From Patescibacteria group bacterium (GTDB taxonomy: Bacteria > Patescibacteriota > Microgenomatia > UBA1400 > Chisholmbacteraceae): DNA of 37,242 bases. Of this stretch, positions 20,492 to 28,095 are shown piece by piece. The stretch covers positions 1 to 37,242 of the forward strand of contig JADFLW010000015.1 of NCBI GenBank assembly GCA_022564195.1, in the 5' to 3' direction. Within the stretch, counting starts at the first letter, position 1. Each line of letters starts with the position of its first letter. The notes below the pieces were generated by a model. The model was given only the letters and a program-made list of their open reading frames with translations. It did no database searches and was not told where the DNA came from. The position numbers and the translations under genes were made by a program.

Positions 20492-21064
20492 TTATTCCAG
20501 TTTCGTGATGATTTCTTCCAAGTTTTTTCGCAGACTCATGTCTTCATCTATCACTTCTTGGTTCGGCTTGCCGACGGCGATCATGCACTCGACTTGGTAT
20601 TCGTCTTCTGCGAGGTGCAGATATTCGGCTGCTTTGTCGTAGTCGAAGCCGGCCATGGCGTGGATGACCAGGTTGCGTCTTATCCCTTCGATGGCGAATG
20701 ATTGCCAGGCAGCTCCGGTATCTAACGAATGAGTGCGTATGAATTGTTGATTTTCATCGGAAATTTTTTTGGACACCAAAATCATGAGTGTTCCGGCTTT
20801 GTCGCACCATTTCTGATTGCCCGGAACTAAGAGGCTGAAGAGCTCTTGGAAAGCTTTCGTGTCACGGAGCGCATAGTGAAAGTGCCATTCTTGATAGTTG
20901 AAGTGTGATGGTGCCCACCTGGCTGCTTCGAATAAGGGAGTCAGCTCCTCTTCGCTGATTGGCTCGCCGGTCATGCTGCGCGGCGACCAGCGGTAGATAA
21001 CTTCATCAAGAATCTGATGAGCGTTCTTGCGTTTTTTCTTGGCAACGTCCCGGAGATCTATCAT
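20492..21064 (-). CDS. Nitroreductase family protein (FMN-dependent)
   Basis: From ATG 21064 the product is 190 aa. It has the nitroreductase start RWSPRSMTGEPISEEELTPLFEAARWAPSHFNYQEWHF (FMN-binding R-S-R and the A-W-PS--N-Q-W pattern), then SLDTGAAWQSFAIEGIRRNLVIHAMAGFDYDKA, and the C-terminal MIAVGKPNQEV. Family members reduce nitroaromatics, quinones or flavins with NAD(P)H. The frame reaches 21217, but TACAAT with TGT extension (minus strand 21079-21074) ends 9 nt before ATG 21064, supporting the short form and a near-leaderless transcript. It is divergent from the FkbM gene. Confidence 0.85.
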   Translation of the reverse strand: MIDLRDVAKKKRKNAHQILDEVIYRWSPRSMTGEPISEEELTPLFEAARWAPSHFNYQEWHFHYALRDTKAFQELFSLLVPGNQKWCDKAGTLMILVSKKISDENQQFIRTHSLDTGAAWQSFAIEGIRRNLVIHAMAGFDYDKAAEYLHLAEDEYQVECMIAVGKPNQEVIDEDMSLRKNLEEIITKLE

Positions 21065-21073
21065 AAGGAAGCC

Positions 21074-21162
21074 ATTGTAACACAAGTCGTTTTCTACCAG
21101 ACAGTGATCCACATCACTTTTGGTAACAGCCCCTCCCATCGAAAGCCTATTTTCGCTATAGT
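21074..21162. promoter_or_regulatory. Divergent promoters of the nitroreductase and FkbM genes
   Basis: The minus-strand extended -10 TGT-TACAAT (hexamer 21079-21074) lies 9 nt before ATG 21064. Plus-strand TATAGT (21157-21162) lies 7 nt before ATG 21170. Both positions shorten genes whose reading frames extend much further upstream. Confidence 0.6.
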
Positions 21163-21169
21163 TAGTTTT

Positions 21170-21925
21170 ATGCTTGCTGACCGGCTTTATCAACGGATTC
21201 CCGTTTCCATCAAGCACGGCATGCGGTCAACGTTGATGAGGATATTGCGGCGGCGGATGACCGCGCATTTCTCCCGCTTTATCTCTCCCGGAGATTTGGT
21301 ATTTGATGTCGGTGCCAATGTCGGGGATCTTACCGATATCTTCTTACGCTTAGGGGCGCGGGTCATCTGTGTTGAGCCACAACCATACTGTGTTGCAATC
21401 CTTAAACAGAAATTTTCAAGAAACCCCAATGTCGTCATCGTGGAAAAGGGCCTCAACCATCAAGAAGGACAGCTTCCATTTTATGTCTCCAGCTTAGACC
21501 ACCCAACCTCCACGTTTTCCAAGGAGATGTTTACCAACAGCAGGTACCATACGAGAGCTTGGGACAGGACCATTGAAGTTCCGGTGACGACGCTCGACCA
21601 TCTCATCGCGCAATTCGGCACTCCAGCCTTTTGCAAGATCGATGTCGAAGGGTTTGAACTTGAGGTACTTCAAGGATTGCGCTCTCCGGTTCCAGCCTTG
21701 TCGTTTGAGTTCCTTCGCGAGTTCTTAGAGGATGCTAGAGTTTGTGCCCAGCGGCTTGCTTCCTCGGGGAATGTAACGTTTAATTATTCTCTCTACATTA
21801 CCTACGCGATGCGCTCCGATCGTTGGTTCAGCTACGACGAGCTTTTTCATGAGCTTGAATTCAAGGCTAATGGTTATGTGCATCGATACTTAAGCGGGGA
21901 CATCTATGCCCGGATAGAATCATAA
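21170..21925 (+). CDS. FkbM-family SAM-dependent methyltransferase
   Basis: From ATG 21170 the protein is 251 aa. It has FISPGDLVFDVGANVGDLTDIFLRLGARVICVEPQPYC (motif I DVGANVG and acidic VEP), then VPVTTLDHLIAQFGTPAFCKIDVEGFELEVLQGL, the KIDVEG-E-EVL signature of the FkbM family. Such enzymes often methylate sugar or polyketide hydroxyls, or glycans; the acceptor cannot be named. The upstream extension to 21017 overlaps the divergent nitroreductase gene, and TATAGT ends 7 nt before 21170, so the short start is chosen. The next gene begins 5 nt after the stop, forming a two-gene operon. Confidence 0.85.
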   Translation: MLADRLYQRIPVSIKHGMRSTLMRILRRRMTAHFSRFISPGDLVFDVGANVGDLTDIFLRLGARVICVEPQPYCVAILKQKFSRNPNVVIVEKGLNHQEGQLPFYVSSLDHPTSTFSKEMFTNSRYHTRAWDRTIEVPVTTLDHLIAQFGTPAFCKIDVEGFELEVLQGLRSPVPALSFEFLREFLEDARVCAQRLASSGNVTFNYSLYITYAMRSDRWFSYDELFHELEFKANGYVHRYLSGDIYARIES

Positions 21926-21930
21926 CCGTC

Positions 21931-23751
21931 ATGCGTAAGGATTTTGAGAAGAACAATTTGGCGCAGGCATCTTCCCCCTATCTTCGGCAGCATAAGGACA
22001 ATCCCGTGCACTGGCAAGAGTGGAACAACAAGACCATCGCCTACGCTAAAAAGATCGGCAAGCCACTTTTCGTTTCTGTTGGATATTCTACATGTCACTG
22101 GTGTCATGTCATGGCCGAAGAAGCATTTTCCGATGCATCGGTTGCCGAGCTTTTGAATACGCACTTTGTTTCCATCAAAGTGGACCGTGAGGAACGACCG
22201 GATATTGATCAGTTTCTCATGAGTTACCTCGTGAGCACTCAAGGTGCCGGCGGGTGGCCGCTGAATGCGTTTCTCACCCCGGAAGGGAAGCCATTCTTTG
22301 CCGGAACCTATTTTCCGATTGCGCCAATACATGGCCGGAGCACTTTTTCCAATGTCATCCAGCAAGTAAAGACCTGGTACGATCAGCATAAGGGCACTAT
22401 TGTGTCGTACCACTTTCCCACTGAGCGTCAGAGGCCAGAGATGCAAGACGCGAAGGATCTTGTAGGGCGCATTGCCTCATCGTTCGATGCTGCCCACGGA
22501 GGTTTTGGTTCCGGACCAAAATTTCCTCCGCACAACACCTTGCTTTTCTTGCTTTCCTATTTTGAACAGACAAAGGACGCTGAGGTTTCTCGCATGATCA
22601 CGAAAACGCTTGATACTATGGCAACAAGGGGATTGCATGATCATCTGCAGGGTGGGTTTTATCGGTATTGCATTGATGAGGCTTGGACGATTCCCCATTT
22701 TGAAAAGATGCTTTACGACCAAGCGATGCTTTTATGGGTATACAGCCTGGCTTCAAGGTTGTTTGACGCTGATACGTACACCAGGATTGTCAATAAGATT
22801 ATTGTGTGTCTTACGGGTACGTTCGAGCAAAACGCATTATATTTTTCAGCACACGATGCTGACACCGATCACCACGAAGGGACAACTTATCTTTGGGGAA
22901 AGGGAGAACTACAAACAACATTGACCAAACGAGAATATACACAGTTCACGAAGATCTATGAAATAACCAGAGATGGGAACTTCGAAGGAAAGAATCATTT
23001 GATCAAAAAGAAGCTGCGTTTTTTGCCTACGATCGAAGAGAAACTTTTGAAGCTACGGAAAAAACGTCCACAACCTTTCACTGATCGGAAAATCATCACC
23101 AGTTTGAATGCGCTTTTGGGTGTAGGATTTTTGATGGCTCATCGGTATGCTGGCCACAAGACTGCCCACAAGAAAGCACTGAGGCTCTTTGATCGTCTGA
23201 TTGAGACTCACTATCGAGAAGGATCGCTCGTCCACAGCTCGTTGGAGGGTAGGACACAAGCACACGAATTTTTGGAAGATTACGCGAGTACGTTGCTTTT
23301 TGCAAGCTATATCTATGAAGAAACTGGCAAGCACAAGCGTGTCTTGCAGTCGCTATTGAAAAAACTTCAAACCTTTACGCGAGATGGTGTTTGGTATGAG
23401 AGTGAGAGCCGTGATTTCGTAAAAGTACCAGCCTCATCATTTGACCATCCGATACCCTCGAGCATTTCACTTGCCGAGTTTGCTAGGCTTCGGACAAATC
23501 TTCTTTTGGGGAAATCGAATACAGCGCTTTCCTACCGTTCACCAATCAATTTCGACTTTGCCAATATGGTGGCGTTTTTCGCTGAGGGGAATCTTCATGA
23601 GGTTCACGCGAAGAAGCGTTTGCCTTGGATTTTTCTGCCGGTCAATAGCATCCAGATCCTTTCCTCACAGTATCAGGATTGCTACCGGCAGACCTGCACA
23701 CCCTTTGCTTCGTCCACGGAGCTCACGAGGCATCTTCAGCAATTCCTTTGA
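21931..23751 (+). CDS. DUF255/YyaL-like protein: thioredoxin-fold plus six-hairpin domain
   Basis: The 606-aa protein matches the YyaL/SSP411 (DUF255) family. The N-terminal thioredoxin-like domain has the hallmark NLAQASSPYLRQHKDNPVHWQEW and VSVGYSTCHWCHVMAEEAF with a CxxC, then VDREERPDID, GGWPLNAFLTPEGKPFFAGTYFP. The rest, with HGGFGSGPKFP, GGFYRYCIDEAWTIPHFEKMLYDQA and YFSAHDADT, fits the (alpha/alpha)6 epimerase-like barrel of the family. Family length is usually somewhat greater (about 650-700 aa), so the C-terminus may be trimmed. Function is unproven in bacteria; a redox or carbohydrate role is suggested. It is co-transcribed with the FkbM gene, which adds a possible glycan link. Confidence 0.9.
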   Translation: MRKDFEKNNLAQASSPYLRQHKDNPVHWQEWNNKTIAYAKKIGKPLFVSVGYSTCHWCHVMAEEAFSDASVAELLNTHFVSIKVDREERPDIDQFLMSYLVSTQGAGGWPLNAFLTPEGKPFFAGTYFPIAPIHGRSTFSNVIQQVKTWYDQHKGTIVSYHFPTERQRPEMQDAKDLVGRIASSFDAAHGGFGSGPKFPPHNTLLFLLSYFEQTKDAEVSRMITKTLDTMATRGLHDHLQGGFYRYCIDEAWTIPHFEKMLYDQAMLLWVYSLASRLFDADTYTRIVNKIIVCLTGTFEQNALYFSAHDADTDHHEGTTYLWGKGELQTTLTKREYTQFTKIYEITRDGNFEGKNHLIKKKLRFLPTIEEKLLKLRKKRPQPFTDRKIITSLNALLGVGFLMAHRYAGHKTAHKKALRLFDRLIETHYREGSLVHSSLEGRTQAHEFLEDYASTLLFASYIYEETGKHKRVLQSLLKKLQTFTRDGVWYESESRDFVKVPASSFDHPIPSSISLAEFARLRTNLLLGKSNTALSYRSPINFDFANMVAFFAEGNLHEVHAKKRLPWIFLPVNSIQILSSQYQDCYRQTCTPFASSTELTRHLQQFL

Positions 23752-23814
23752 CTGGCTAGTCCATATGCGGGGCGTCGTGTGATGCAACTCACCTTTTACG
23801 CCACTGGTTCCTTG

Positions 23815-23820
23815 TATAAT
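23815..23820 (+). promoter_or_regulatory. -10 box TATAAT, 8 nt before the UBP zinc-finger gene
   Basis: TATAAT ends 8 nt before ATG 23829. The interval (GGAAGAGA) resembles a Shine-Dalgarno but is too close to the start and mostly upstream of the predicted +1. Confidence 0.5.
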
Positions 23821-23828
23821 GGAAGAGA

Positions 23829-24104
23829 ATGAAATCAGCAAGAGAGTGTCCTCACTATCCGAAAACGAATGCAAAGGCACAAGGTGATGCCTGCCAAGAG
23901 TGTGCTTCAGATCACAGTCTGCGTGTGTGTAGCACATGTGGGCACGTTGGGTGCTGCGATTCTCAGGCAGGTCACGCGCGTACGCATTCAGAAGAAGCCG
24001 GGCACCAGGTAATGAAATCTTATCCGGCTCATGATCCCAACTCTTTTACTTGGTGCTATGCGTGTAACGACTATCTAGAAACGGCTCAACAGCAATATAA
24101 TTAG
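23829..24104 (+). CDS. UBP-type zinc-finger protein
   Basis: The 91-aa protein is a stand-alone zf-UBP domain: CPHYP, then CQECASDHSLRVCSTCGHVGCCDSQAGHARTHSEEAGHQVMKS and WCYACNDYL. The Cys and His ligands that bind zinc ions in the eukaryotic ubiquitin-binding ZnF-UBP fold are all present. In bacteria such proteins are small and of unknown role; binding of C-terminal Gly-Gly tails is possible but unproven. Its stop codon (24102-24104) overlaps the stop of the convergent ZIP transporter gene (24103-24101). Confidence 0.9.
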   Translation: MKSARECPHYPKTNAKAQGDACQECASDHSLRVCSTCGHVGCCDSQAGHARTHSEEAGHQVMKSYPAHDPNSFTWCYACNDYLETAQQQYN

Positions 24105-24850
24105 GCCTCAGGTGAGACTAGGCCCAAAAGATATATTATCAGGACGCCAGCGACCAGAAGCGCGAATTTCTTCCAGGCTGAAATTCCTTCTTCTTCTCCA
24201 ACTTCAGGAAGAAAGTCGCTTGCACCAAGATAGAGGAACACTCCGGCAGAGATCGCAAGCAAAATCCCGATTGTCTCTTGTGCGTCTCGGATAACATAGA
24301 ACACAAATAACGCTCCCGGAAACGTAGCCGAAGCGGAAAAAAGATTGGACAGAAACGTCTTTCTCCTCGACCAACCAGCAGACATCAGTACCCCGAAGTC
24401 GGCAATTTCGTGAGGGGTCTCGTGTAAGAACGCGGCAAGCGCGACAACAAGCCCGAAAAAAGGGTCAGTTAAATACGCTGCTGCTATCGCAACGCCATCG
24501 ATGAAATTATGAATTGTATCTCCGAACAAAATCAGCGGAACGGAGGCTTTCCGCATTGTGTCATGCCTGTGTTCATGGTGGTGCAAATGCGCAAAAAATT
24601 GTTCAAAGAAAAATGAGAAAAGCAACGCTAGCAACACATACCTAAATCCTGCTTCACCAATCTCATCGACTGCTTCAGGGAGAAGTTGTAAGAGGGATAC
24701 CGACAGTAGAACGCCCGCCGCAAACGGAACGGCAAATTTGCTGAGTGATTTCGCCCAGTTTTCCTTCAGAAGAAAAACGACTCCCCCAATAAGACCGGCG
24801 ATGCTTCCGAGAAACGCGAGGGCTAATATTGCTACTAATGGGTTTGTCAT
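24101..24850 (-). CDS. ZIP-family divalent metal transporter
   Basis: The 249-aa membrane protein has about eight hydrophobic segments, a cytoplasmic His-rich loop (HLHHHEHRHD, about residues 89-98), and the two metal-site helices: IHNFIDGVAIAAAYL (HNxxDG) and FLHETPHEIADFGVL (HExPHExxD). These are diagnostic for ZIP (ZupT-like) transporters importing Zn, Fe or Mn into the cytoplasm. TTTAAT ends 8 nt before ATG 24850 on the minus strand, a weak -10 consistent with a leaderless start. It lies next to a zinc-finger gene but is transcribed towards it. Confidence 0.9.
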   Translation of the reverse strand: MTNPLVAILALAFLGSIAGLIGGVVFLLKENWAKSLSKFAVPFAAGVLLSVSLLQLLPEAVDEIGEAGFRYVLLALLFSFFFEQFFAHLHHHEHRHDTMRKASVPLILFGDTIHNFIDGVAIAAAYLTDPFFGLVVALAAFLHETPHEIADFGVLMSAGWSRRKTFLSNLFSASATFPGALFVFYVIRDAQETIGILLAISAGVFLYLGASDFLPEVGEEEGISAWKKFALLVAGVLIIYLLGLVSPEA

Positions 24851-24992
24851 CCATGCACATTAAAGCCGATTCCCTTGAGCCTGACAAGTATTGGAGGACA
24901 ATTTTTTTCAGAATACCTATATGTCCCCAAAGTAAAAGATCATACACCGAGAAGACCAGATGTTCCTGACAATCCGGGGGTCGTAAATTTTC

Positions 24993-25229
24993 TTAGTTCA
25001 CCGAATTTTGAAATGCAATCGGGATCCGCAGTTCATCATCGTGCTCTGGTAAACCTGAGGGGTTATCTTTTTCTAAAACGAGTGTGCCGCGATTTGTGGC
25101 AGGTGTGGTAAATTCCAGTTTTCCTCGGAAGGGTACGAAATCTTCGGTCAACCATTCACCCCGGGCCTGCGCGACGGAAGTTCCTACCTCATTCCCATTT
25201 TCATCCAAGAGCTTGATTGGAAAGCTTGC
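24993..25229 (-). pseudogene. Remnant of a Gmad2 (immunoglobulin-like) domain
   Basis: The minus-strand frame starting at about ASFPIKLLDENGNEVG (25229) and running through ARGEWLTEDFVPFRGKLEFTTP and GTLVLEKDNPSGLPEHDDELRIPIAF matches the second half of the Gmad2 domain, known from spore-germination-type and other exported proteins. The first half, normally beginning with a Pro-Gly--V-SP segment, is missing: upstream the frame reads Ser/Leu-rich sequence back to the stop of the gene at 25317. No ATG start is available, only TTG at 25208. It is most likely a truncated relic. Confidence 0.55.
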
Positions 25230-25316
25230 TGGAGGGAGGCAAGAATCGCTCTCGCGATTTAAGAAGATAGAGGAAGAAGAGATAAGAAGATTCAGCTCGA
25301 AGCCTCTCTGGAGATC

Positions 25317-25904
25317 TTACTGTTCCTCCGTCAATTCCGCTGGTGTTTCTTCTTCTGCGGCCGGCGTTGCTTCCTCTTCCCCAATTTCTGCCGGTTGTTC
25401 GATTATGACGAATTTCATCAGAACAATGTTGCCTTCTTCATCGATGATCGGGTCATCGGAGGCGGCATCAAATTCCAAATCCCCATCATCGAAATGGAGC
25501 ATCGCGTAGAGCACCTCGCCCTCCTCGGTTGGCCGGTCAAGTTCCACGACCATCCCTTCACTTTCGCCTTTCGGAAGAAGGTCACTTGCCCCGATGATCG
25601 CTCCGGGCTTACCATCCGCATCTTCGTGGATCACGACGTAGCCAGGGACGGACAGGAGAACCCTCGTGGCGATGACAGTATCCCCGAGTGTCGTGTCGCT
25701 AATTTCGACCTCGCTATCCTCAAAGATCCGGACTTCCCCGCTCGGTGAGGCTTCACCTGCTTCGGTCACTTCCTCCACAACCTCCTCGACCGCGGGAGCG
25801 GTGGGGCGCTGGGTCTGTGTTGTCCAAATAGCGTAGGCGATGAGGACAACGGCGAGAATGATCACCACCCAGATAAACCAAGCGTCTTTGATTTTTGACC
25901 ACAT
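25317..25904 (-). CDS. Membrane-anchored DUF7282-like protein
   Basis: The 195-aa protein has an N-terminal anchor (AWFIWVVIILAVVLIAYAIW), an acidic Thr/Glu/Val-rich linker, and a beta-sandwich domain at about residues 58-155: VEISDTTLGDTVIATRVLLSVPGYVVIHEDADGKPGAIIGASDLLPKGESEGMVVEL and EGEVLYAMLHFDDGDLEFD. This pattern (PGYVVIH-D--G-PG-VIG-S-LL--G) matches DUF7282-type domains, found in exported bacterial and archaeal proteins of unknown role. The tail is acidic and low-complexity. It is co-oriented with the Gmad2 remnant downstream and with a putative small RNA upstream. Confidence 0.65.
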   Translation of the reverse strand: MWSKIKDAWFIWVVIILAVVLIAYAIWTTQTQRPTAPAVEEVVEEVTEAGEASPSGEVRIFEDSEVEISDTTLGDTVIATRVLLSVPGYVVIHEDADGKPGAIIGASDLLPKGESEGMVVELDRPTEEGEVLYAMLHFDDGDLEFDAASDDPIIDEEGNIVLMKFVIIEQPAEIGEEEATPAAEEETPAELTEEQ

Positions 25905-25994
25905 AGATAATTACTATCTCTCTGTTGCGTCTCTCTCCCCCTTCGCCAATGATTCGGCGGGGTTGAACACTATTGATTTGTATTACAGGTACAC

Positions 25995-26063
25995 AAAAAA
26001 ACGCCAGTCGTTGGGCTGGTTTTGATTCACTTCAATTCGCTAAACAACTGCGATCGTTGTCAC
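25995..26063 (-). ncRNA. Candidate ~70-nt small RNA or leader with attenuator
   Basis: A minus-strand promoter has TTGACA (26097-26092), a 16-bp spacer and TACTAT (26075-26070), predicting a start near 26063. The transcript would contain a stem ACAAC/GTTGT (26061-26045) and then CCAG/CTGG (26019-26004) followed by seven T (26001-25995), a terminator. No ORF of any size fits. It could be an independent small RNA or an attenuated leader of the DUF7282-like gene that starts 90 bp further on. Confidence 0.4.
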
Positions 26064-26069
26064 ATGCTT

Positions 26070-26097
26070 ATAGTACACAATTTTCACGCTCTGTCAA
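26070..26097 (-). promoter_or_regulatory. Two-box promoter in the 25905-26158 gap
   Basis: TTGACA and TACTAT with 16 bp spacing, on the minus strand. It is one of only two clear consensus -35 elements noticed in the window, the other being the toxin-antitoxin promoter. Confidence 0.5.
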
Positions 26098-26143
26098 TGG
26101 CTCTGGTTCGTGATCATTTCTTGAGCAAACAGAATTCTTAAGA

Positions 26144-26152
26144 TGCTACAAT
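26144..26152 (+). promoter_or_regulatory. Extended -10 (TGC-TACAAT), 6 nt before a GTG start
   Basis: TACAAT at 26147-26152 ends 6 nt before GTG 26159, so transcription would start at the start codon. This supports GTG use in a leaderless transcript. Confidence 0.55.
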
Positions 26153-26158
26153 GGGTTC

Positions 26159-27340
26159 GTGTCAAACCATGCACGATACCTCACTTTTCTCGGCTCGTTG
26201 TTTCTCGGCATTGCTAGTGGGTTTCTCTTGCTTTCCCTTTTTGGCAGACTTTCCCTTCCTCCCCAGAGCACTATTTACCGGATTTTTGGCATCAAAAAGT
26301 CCCAGATTATCGGCTTTCAGCCGTTCTGGCTTTTGAAAAGAGCTCAGGAGCGGTATTCGCAGATTACCACTTTTGCTTATTTTGCTCTGACCCTTGATTC
26401 TGATGGAACAATCCTTAAGCTTGTCAACCCCCAAGAAGAAGAACCAGGATGGACGTGGCTGAAGGGAGAACTTTTGGGTGAGCGTCTTCATGAGGTCAAA
26501 AAGCAGAGGCAGAAGCTCTCTTTGGTGATGCACATGAACCGGGAGGCGAGTATCAGCGCCCTTTTGGAAAAGCCCCAAGAGCATGCCCGTAATCTCATCG
26601 CTGATGTGGTTCCCATCATGCAAGAGCACGGATTTTCTGACCTTAATCTTGATATTGAAAGCTTTAAAGACGCTTCGGAGTCAGCCCAGCGGCGCTACAC
26701 CGCGTTTGTGAGGGCGGTAAAGAAAGGCCTTGAGGAGAAAGGTTTAGGAACCCTCACGGTGGAGGTCACTCCTTCATCTCCTATCAAGAATCGGCTCACA
26801 GATGTTGCCGCGATTGGTGAGATTGCTGACTACGTGGTGCTGATGGCCTATGATTTTCACTACAACCGTTCGTTTCTTGCTGGTCCAGTGGCGCCGATCG
26901 GCGGGCTGGGCACCGTTCGAGAGTACGATGTGGAATCGGCGCTGACCGAAACATTGGCCTTGGTTCCCAAAGAGAAGGTTATCCTTGGTATTCCCCTGTA
27001 TGGCTACGAGTGGGAGACAGTAAGCGAGCGACCGGGGTCGGCCACCATCCCCGGCGGAGGATCGACGGCAAGTAACAGAAGAGTTGAGGATTTTTTGTCC
27101 GAATGTGATGACTGTCGGAGGCGATATGATGATGCGTCACAGCAGCCGTCCATCGTGTTTTCCTATGAAAATTACTTCCACCAGATCTTCTATGAGGATG
27201 TGGAGTCGATTCAGAAGAAGCTTGAGCTGGCACAGCGGTACGGAATTGGCGGGGTGGCGCTGTGGGCCTTGGGGTATGAGGGGGAGAAGATCTTGGTGCC
27301 GGTTTCAGCTTACCGACGCGGGTTTGATTGGGTGAAGTAG
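26159..27340 (+). CDS. Exported glycoside hydrolase family 18 protein (YaaH/chitinase-like)
   Basis: The 393-aa protein has an N-terminal signal or anchor (FLGSLFLGIASGFLLLSLFG) and a GH18 TIM barrel. Key blocks are FSDLNLDIESF (about residues 159-169), where the DxxDxDxE catalytic motif is reduced to D-x-N-x-D-x-E with the proton-donor Glu kept, then LTVEVTPSS, YVVLMAYDFHY, VILGIPLYGYEW and GGVALWALGYE. These order and spacings match spore-germination (YaaH-type) and chitinase-like enzymes that cleave GlcNAc-containing glycans. The Asp-to-Asn change may lower activity. It starts with GTG just after an extended -10. It ends 1 bp from the convergent FecR-like gene. Confidence 0.85.
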   Translation: MSNHARYLTFLGSLFLGIASGFLLLSLFGRLSLPPQSTIYRIFGIKKSQIIGFQPFWLLKRAQERYSQITTFAYFALTLDSDGTILKLVNPQEEEPGWTWLKGELLGERLHEVKKQRQKLSLVMHMNREASISALLEKPQEHARNLIADVVPIMQEHGFSDLNLDIESFKDASESAQRRYTAFVRAVKKGLEEKGLGTLTVEVTPSSPIKNRLTDVAAIGEIADYVVLMAYDFHYNRSFLAGPVAPIGGLGTVREYDVESALTETLALVPKEKVILGIPLYGYEWETVSERPGSATIPGGGSTASNRRVEDFLSECDDCRRRYDDASQQPSIVFSYENYFHQIFYEDVESIQKKLELAQRYGIGGVALWALGYEGEKILVPVSAYRRGFDWVK

Positions 27341-27341
27341 G

Positions 27342-27986
27342 TTACAGCTTCTTGATCACTACGCTTCTTTCAGCATCGTTGATGACGGCTTTCTGCCCTT
27401 CTTGCAATGTAAAGAGGTTGGTTTCATTTTCCAGATCGACGAGGGCGAGTTTTGCCTTTCCGGAAAACACCTCCACTGTGATCTCCCTTCCTACAACACT
27501 CACCTGGCTTTCTCCGGGTTGGAGTTCTAAAAGCGCGTGCAGTGAACGGACGGATATTGGTTTCTCCCACAAAACTTCATAGGTTACGCTCCCCGATGGT
27601 TGGTTGAGGAGGAAGCTTTCAGGTATGAGGCTGATGAAGCCGAGTTCGGAATTGGCGTCGAGGGCGATTTCGGCAAAATCCGGAAACTGGATGGTGGCGG
27701 TTGATTTTTCCCTTGTGGCTACACTCTCCCCCTGAAGGATCCTGTCTCCCTCGCTTGCCTTCTCAAACTCGTCCTTGTCGCGGGGTTGTTTTTCCACGCT
27801 GCCGACGGCTGAAGTGAGAGTTGCCGTCAGCGACTCTGAGGGTGGGGTCAGGGTGAAGCCGGTCTCCTGCGGAGAAAAAGGGGGCGGTGCTGCCATCCTG
27901 GATTGCAGGATGCGGAGCCCAAGGGCACCGGCCAATCCGGCGAGGAAGAGAAGCGATAGTACGAGGTAATACGCCTTCTTGGTCAC
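27342..27986 (-). CDS. Anchored FecR-domain protein
   Basis: The 214-aa product has an N-terminal membrane segment (YYLVLSLLFLAGLAGALGLRIL) and a FecR-like domain at about residues 60-160: AVGSVEKQ, ASEGDRILQGESVATREKSTATIQFPDFAEIALDANSELGF. This is the typical pattern of a processed signal threshold followed by a beta-helix-like sheet (ESQVSVVGREITVEVFSGKAKLAL). FecR domains sense or relay signals at the membrane, classically to ECF sigma factors, but no sigma factor lies nearby. The start is GTG 27986, with TGC-TAAGAT (minus strand, hexamer 27998-27993) ending 6 nt upstream, another leaderless GTG start. Confidence 0.75.
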   Translation of the reverse strand: MTKKAYYLVLSLLFLAGLAGALGLRILQSRMAAPPPFSPQETGFTLTPPSESLTATLTSAVGSVEKQPRDKDEFEKASEGDRILQGESVATREKSTATIQFPDFAEIALDANSELGFISLIPESFLLNQPSGSVTYEVLWEKPISVRSLHALLELQPGESQVSVVGREITVEVFSGKAKLALVDLENETNLFTLQEGQKAVINDAERSVVIKKL

Positions 27987-28000
27987 AGCAGCATCTTAGC

Positions 28001-28062
28001 AGAAACAAAAACCCACCGAGAATCCGAATCACGCTGTGTTCAGGCAAGTATCCCGATGGGTT
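28001..28062 (-). terminator. Intrinsic terminator of the LVIVD-type gene
   Basis: On the minus strand AACCCATCGGG (28062-28052) pairs with CTCGGTGGGTT (28020-28010) as 11 bp including two G-U pairs, followed by TTTTGTTTCT (28010-28001). The loop is about 31 nt. The next gene's -10 follows directly at 27998, so one unit ends and the next begins within a few bases. Confidence 0.6.
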
Positions 28063-28095
28063 GAGTCACCGTAAGTTTGGTTGAGTGGTGGAAGA

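Noticed and set aside
21017-21217. Long N-terminal extensions of the divergent FkbM and nitroreductase frames
   Set aside because: They overlap each other, carry no family similarity, and well-placed -10 boxes lie just before the inner starts.
24675-24947. Open frame on the minus strand overlapping the ZIP transporter start
   Set aside because: It is a shadow frame of the transporter and lacks protein-like composition beyond what that explains.
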